From Prinia subflava (taxonomy: Eukaryota; Chordata; Aves; Passeriformes; Cisticolidae): a stretch of DNA of 64,000 nt. The stretch covers positions 111,001-175,000 of the forward strand of contig NW_026961074.1 of the NCBI RefSeq assembly GCF_021018805.1. Reading direction: 5' to 3'. The notes under the pieces were generated by a model. That model had not been told where the DNA came from and did not search any database. It saw nothing but the letters and a program-made list of their open reading frames with translations. The position numbers and the translations under genes were made by a program. Shown piece after piece: positions 59,260-64,000 of the stretch; positions within the stretch are counted from its first letter, which is position 1, and the number at the start of each line of letters is the position of its first letter.

Positions 59260-61152
59260 TTAGGGGTCCTCACTGCCGGGAGCTCCAGGCGCGTCCCCAA
59301 CAAGCCGCGTCCTGGCAAGGGGCGATGGCGCCACGGCCTTGGGGAGGTGGCTGCGGCGGTGCTTGCCGAGGTGCGAGGCCTGGGTGAAGGCCTCGCCACA
59401 CTCAGGGCATCTGAAGGGCTTCTCGCCGGTGTGGACGCGGCGGTGCCGCTCCAGGTGGGACGCCCAGGTGAAGCCCTTCCCGCAGTCGTCGCAGGTGTAG
59501 CTCTTGTGCGCGGTGTGGCCGCGCCGGTGCACCAGGAACGGGGGCGCCTCCCCGAAGCACTTTCCACAGTCCCCGCACTTGTAGGGCCTCTCCGGTGAGT
59601 GGGTCTTGCGGTGCTGCAGCAGGTGCACCTTCTGGGTGAAGCGCTCGCCGCAGCTGCTGCAGGGGAAGGGCCGCTCGCCCGTGTGGACGCGCCGGTGCCG
59701 CTCCAGGTGCGACGCCCACACAAAGCCCTTCCCGCAGTCGGGGCAGCGGTGCGGGTGCTCCCGATGATGGCAGCGCTGGTGCCGCGCCAGGGCCGGCCCC
59801 GTCCGGAACAGCTTCCCGCAGTCCCCGCAGCGCAGGGGCCTCCTGCCCAGGTGCGTGCGGCGGTGCCGCGCCAGGTCGGAGCTCTGGCAGAAGGTCTTCC
59901 CGCAGGCCGGGCAGCGGTGCGGCCGCTCGCCCGAGTGGCTGCGGCGGTGCTTGGCGAGGTGCGAGGCCTGGCTGAAAGCCTCGCCACACTCGCTGCACTC
60001 AAAGGGCTTCTCACCGGTGTGCACGCGGCGGTGCCGCTCCAGGTGCGACGCCCACACGAAGCCCTTCCCGCAGTCCTCACACTTGTGGGGTTTGTCGGCG
60101 GCGTGGCCGCGGCCGTGCGCCGCCAGCTCGGCCGCCGCGGCGAAGCGCTTGCCGCAGTCGCCGCACTTGTGCGGGCGGTCGCCGGCGTGGGTGCGGCGGT
60201 GCTGCCGCAGGTGCGAGCTCTGGCTGTAGGTCTCGCCGCACTCGGGGCAGCCGAAGGGCCGCTCGCCCGTGTGGACGCGCCGGTGCCGCTCCAGGTGCGA
60301 CGCCCAGGGGAAGCTCTTCCCGCAGTCGGCGCAGCCGAACGGGCGCTCCCGGGCCGGCCCCTTTCCGCGCACGTGGGGTTTGGCGTGGCCGAGCTTGGGG
60401 AGCACGGTGGGTTTGGGGCTCCCGGGGAGCACGGCTTTGTCCGGGCGCCTGGCTTTGCGCCTGTGGGAGCCGAGGGGCTTCTCCCGCTCCAGGCTGTGGG
60501 ATGAGTGTGGTCCGAGCCCGGCGCTGCTCTCCGATGCTCCGTTCTTAGCTGCTTTTTCACTCACCAGCCCCTGAGCTGCTGGGAAAGGGGAGAAGCAGAA
60601 AAAGGTGAAAGCGTGAGGCGCAGGATGTAAAACGATGGAGTAGCAGCAGGATTCTCCTTAAAAATTTCACCTTCTCGCCGCCCATGCCCAGAGTTTCTGG
60701 GAAAGAGGAGGAAAAGGGGAGGGCATGGCCCTGACTGGAGCAGGGGTGAGATTCAAAACAATGAGGCAACAACTTAAAAGTCCTGTTCTCCCAGACAGGA
60801 GGAAGAAGGATACAACAGGGACTTGAACTGGAAATGTGGAGATGCTGAGGGCACTCCGGTGCCAGAATTTTCTATTTAAATTAGGAGAGATCAATAACAT
60901 TTTCCTGAAGAAAAAGAATTAAGGAGAGGGCTGGGACTTGGGGAAATCCCCCTGGAAACCAGCTCAGATCCCTCCACCAGTCTTCCCAAACTGCTCTGCT
61001 TGGAGCAAGGAAAGGACAGGGGGCTATACAACGAGGAAAAGGGAGATTTCTGGCGCGTCCTTACCTAGGGACATGAGGGTCTCGTAGCTCTCGTGCATCA
61101 CGTCGAGGTACAGGGCCTTCTGCCGCGGGTCCAGTGACATCCACGGCTCCAT
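59260..61152 (-). CDS. KRAB-type C2H2 zinc-finger protein B, 12 fingers
   Basis: A predicted nuclear DNA-binding protein and paralogue of gene A. Exons in transcription order are 61152-61065 and 60578-59260, joining in frame to 468 residues. Exon 1 is 88 bp, as in gene A, and encodes MEPWMSLDPRQKALYLDVMH plus ESYETLMSLG, again only the second half of a KRAB A box. No KRAB B-box exon is found in the 486-bp intron. Exon 2 starts with a basic, proline-containing linker and then 12 intact C2H2 fingers from residue 112 to about 445. Fingers 1-2, 4-5, 8-9 and 11-12 are clearly related pairs (WASHLERHRRVHTGE, then a CGE-type finger), so the array grew by duplicating a finger pair. The stop is TAA at 59262-59260. 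No orthologue name can be given. Confidence 0.88.
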
Positions 61153-61518
61153 GGCAGGAGGGAGCACCAGGACAACGCAGATTTCTCCCTCGGGGCTCCC
61201 CAGAATCCCCTTGAGAGAGAGGAGAAAACCTTGAAATCAAGGAATTCCCCCCACAGCGCTTCCTGCTCGAGATTTGATGCTTTTTTCCTGTGGTCACTTC
61301 GGGGAACGTCCAGGACTAGTCCTGAGCGTCCCCAGAGCAAGGGGCAGGAGGGTCCCTGCCTTCCCCCGGCGGGAACAGGAGGACAGGAGGGTCCCTGCCT
61401 TCCCCCCCCCCGCCTCTTTTTTTGGCAGACCCCATCCCAGAGCAATCTCTGCCTCCCGGTCCCCCCACTCCCCGCCCCACCGGGATGGGGCCCTGACGGC
61501 TGCAGGAGCACAGGGAGG

Positions 61519-61980
61519 GCTCCCTCTGCATCCCGCCCATCCCTTGTCCTCCTCTCCCCAAAGGAGAGCAGGAACGCAGGGCTCCCCCTCCATCCCGCCC
61601 ATCCCTTGTCCTCCTCTCCCCAAAGGAGAGCAGGAACGCAGGGCTCCCTCTCCATCCCGCCCATCCCTTGTCCTCCTCTCCCCAAAGGAGAGCAGGAACG
61701 CAGGGCTCCCTCTCCATCCCGCCCATCCCTTGTCCTCCTCTCCCCAAAGGAGAGCAGGAACGCAGGGCTCCCTCTCCATCCCGCCCATCCCTTGTCCTCC
61801 TCTCCCCAAAGGAGAGCAGGAACGCAGGGCTCCCTCTCCATCCCGCCCATCCCTTGTCCTCCTCTCCCCAAAGGAGAGCAGGAACGCAGGGCTCCCTCTC
61901 CATCCCGCCCATCCCTTGTCCTCCTCTCCCCAAAGGAGAGCAGGAACGCAGGGCTCCCTCTCCATCCCGCCCATCCCTTG
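61519..61980. repeat. 62-bp minisatellite upstream of zinc-finger gene B
   Basis: About 7.5 copies of a 62-bp unit contain CATCCCGCCCATCCCTTGTC and AAAGGAGAGCAGGAACGCAG; the AAAGGAGAG word recurs at about 61560, 61622, 61684, 61746, 61808, 61870 and 61932. Interior copies are almost identical. The first and last are truncated or diverged. Long frames on both strands across this stretch are repeat by-products. Confidence 0.95.
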
Positions 61981-62405
61981 AGCTGCTGCTGCCGGGAACG
62001 TCCCCGCTGCTCTTCGGCCCCGGTACCTCCCGCTCCTCGGCCGCCCGAGCCTTTTCCTTTAGGAGAAGCGTCCTCCCGAAGCTCCCCTGGCAGGGAGGGG
62101 GCGATGCCCGGAGCCCCCCTCGCAGCCCCGGGACCACCGAGGCTCCCCCCGCAGGACACAATGGAGGCGATGCCGGGCTCGGCTGCGCTCCGGAAGCCCA
62201 AGGCGGTATCCGGGAGAGGGAGGAGAAGCCGAGCTGTGAGCTGAGCTTATCCAGAGCCCTCTAGAGGTGACCCCAACCGCAGACGCGACCCCAAACCCCG
62301 CACGGACCCTTGGGGACCTTCCCCATCCCCGCCATCCTCCTGCTCTGTCGGTGGGAGCGGGCTGGGAGGCCCGCACGGAGGGAAGAGCTCTGAGTGTGCC
62401 CCCCA
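61981..62405 (-). promoter_or_regulatory. CpG-rich region, probable promoter of zinc-finger gene B
   Basis: GC- and CpG-rich unique sequence lies upstream, in gene B orientation, of the first coding exon and of the minisatellite. It would place an untranslated first exon here with the minisatellite in intron 1. No TATA box or clear splice donor was identified, so this is inference from composition and position. Confidence 0.4.
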
Positions 62406-62731
62406 TGTCACCCTGGTTTTGAAGACTTTTTTAAGCCTTCTGTTATGTTCTTCATATTGGAGTCAGAAGTTTCACCTTATCACACTTTCTACTATAAACA
62501 CTGGCCATGTTTTGCTAACTGTCTTTTATTGTTTACGTATTTCTAAGTAAGAGGAGAAATGTGATTAACAGTTAGCTCGACCAACGTGGATTGAGAGGTG
62601 GAATTCCATCCTCCAATCCACGAGCACCATGGGAAATGTATAAAACTGGGTTTTGTAAATAAACTCGCTCTCTTTTCCTGCTTCGCTCACCAGTGTGTCC
62701 TCGTGTGGTTCTTCCCGTGTCCACTGTGACA
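62406..62731 (+). mobile_element. Solo LTR 5, 326 bp, 6-bp target duplication
   Basis: It starts TGTCACCCTGGTTTTG and ends GTGTCCACTGTGACA, with TGTCAC/GTGACA as short terminal inverted repeats. The flanks are CCCCCA at 62400-62405 and 62732-62737. A TATA-like GTATAAAACTGG near 62639 and AATAAA near 62658 are correctly ordered, followed by a pyrimidine-rich U5. The short length and 6-bp duplication fit class II (ERVK/alpharetrovirus-like) elements. No internal viral genes remain. Confidence 0.88.
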
Positions 62732-62737
62732 CCCCCA

Positions 62738-64000
62738 GGTGTCTTTTGGTGGTGTGAGCCTGGTTCTTCCCGAGAAAAAATCAGAATTCATCGGCGGGGA
62801 AGGTGTTGAAGGCTTAGGAGTCTTGAAACGGTGCCAAAGTGGTTAAAAACATCGTGGGGAGCGCTGAAATAGTAAATCAGAGTTGTAAATACTTAACGGG
62901 GGTAGGAGGGAGCGCTAAAACCAGGCAATGGGTTCCAGGGCTCTGCTGTTCCCCTTGCCCACCACTGTAATTCCTGGTTTATTTGCGAGCAAGGCGCTTA
63001 GTGGAATGACTCAGGTGAAAAAAAAGGTGGGAATTTCTGGTTTCCTTGTGTCATAACGTACAAACAGCATTGCCACGCTCCAGCCCTTTGGGGAGTCATC
63101 ACTCTCAGTTCCCAGGCCCCAGAATTTGAGATAGAACCTGGTGCTTCCTCACCCTCCTCTCCTTTGAGTGGTCCAACACAACTGATTAATTAATCAACAC
63201 TAATTCCTGTTAAGTAATTAACCATTCCCCACAGCAGTGGTCAGGAAGTGATCCCAGTCTCTCCTACCTAAAGTGTGGCCAACACCAAGTTGATCCAAGT
63301 ATATCAAATAAATCATCCTGAATCTTCAAAGCAAATCCAAGGCTTTGCTGGAGTTTCACCTCTCACCACGAATTGTCCTGGATTCCGTAGCCTTGGAAAC
63401 TCCATCTGTGCTGCAGGTGGGATTTTTTTGACCGTATTATTGACAGGATAATGATAAATGTCCAAAGGAAAAACCAGCCAACCTTCGCTGTGGTCACTGA
63501 GCAGCTTGGCCCGCAGTTCATCCCAATTCCCATAAAATTCCAACTTGCCCCTCCACCTCTGACTCCACGCAGTTGGAGGGGAGCGGCTCCAGGTTAATTC
63601 CAACCCCAAAACCAGGTTCAACTCTCACTGGAGGCAGCAAGATCGGGATATGGGGAGACCATCACGTCCCTCAGGTCCCCCTGGCATCCAAGAAGGAGAT
63701 TTATCCCCATTTACACAAATTGAATCCAGCTAATAATTAATTAAGTGCACAGTGATCACCGGTAGAGCACTATGAGTTTGGCCAGGCTGCTTGCCATGAG
63801 CTCAAAGCACTTTTGGGAGGCCCAACCACAGAAATTGAAAATCTCACAGTTAATAATTATTATCCCTCATTTTTCCCAGCTCTGTGCACTACATCCCCTA
63901 GAACATGAGACTGTTCTTTGGACGTGACAAAAGCCTGCGAGTGAAGCTCAGGTCAGGGCAAGTAGGGACAGGAAATTCATCCAAAAGGCCACAAGCACCT
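62738..64000. other. Intergenic DNA, no gene recognised
   Basis: About 1.26 kb of mixed composition with several TTAATTAAT words (63180-63225, 63735-63750). A minus-strand frame of 102 codons at 63313-63621 has no recognisable domain or splice context and is not called. No RNA gene was recognised. Confidence 0.5.

Noticed and set aside
61098..62264. Frames of up to 367 residues across the 62-bp repeat
   Set aside because: Open in several frames on both strands because of the repeat; only the short KRAB exon at 61065-61152 is supported.
63313..63621. A 102-residue minus-strand protein
   Set aside because: No domain, splice context or codon signature; the surroundings are AT-rich intergenic DNA.

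Overview
The window looks like gene-dense avian DNA, probably from a microchromosome. The evidence is a ZNF692 orthologue with short introns, a seven-exon TRIM gene, two short KRAB-type C2H2 zinc-finger genes, GC-rich promoters, many small intronic and intergenic minisatellites, and solo LTRs. The assignment to bird is an inference from this style; no species can be named from sequence reading alone.

Region by region. 1-32200 is one uninterrupted array of a 192-bp satellite, about 168 monomers, with multi-monomer blocks repeated within it and a decayed right edge. Because 192 is a multiple of three and one minus-strand frame has no stop codon, the array produces very long but almost certainly spurious reading frames, the longest about 14.4 kb. 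32200-35200 is a transition zone with a 41-bp minisatellite, an LTR-like piece, a 17-bp GC-rich minisatellite and C-rich DNA. 35200-42300 is ZNF692 (+), with a CpG promoter carrying ZNF143-, SP1- and YY1-type sites, 12 or 13 coding exons and five C2H2 fingers. 42830-48900 is a TRIM-family RING/B-box/coiled-coil/PRY-SPRY gene (-), which therefore converges on ZNF692. 49020-53060 is a cluster of four solo LTRs, two families with each family as an inverted pair and each copy with its own target-site duplication. A YY1-rich CpG promoter with no assigned gene lies between LTRs 3 and 4. 54974-58091 (+) and 59260-61152 (-) are two paralogous zinc-finger genes arranged tail to tail; each begins with the same C-terminal half of a KRAB A box. 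A 62-bp minisatellite, a probable promoter and a fifth solo LTR with a 6-bp duplication close the annotated part; 62738-64000 shows no gene.

The four protein genes are regulators: three C2H2 DNA-binding factors and one likely E3 ubiquitin ligase. TRIM genes next to C2H2 genes recall the avian chromosome 16 (MHC-linked) neighbourhood, but this is only a synteny suggestion. The least conventional structures are the coding-length satellite, whose every monomer carries a consensus splice acceptor and donor on the minus strand, and the symmetric LTR cluster around an orphan promoter.
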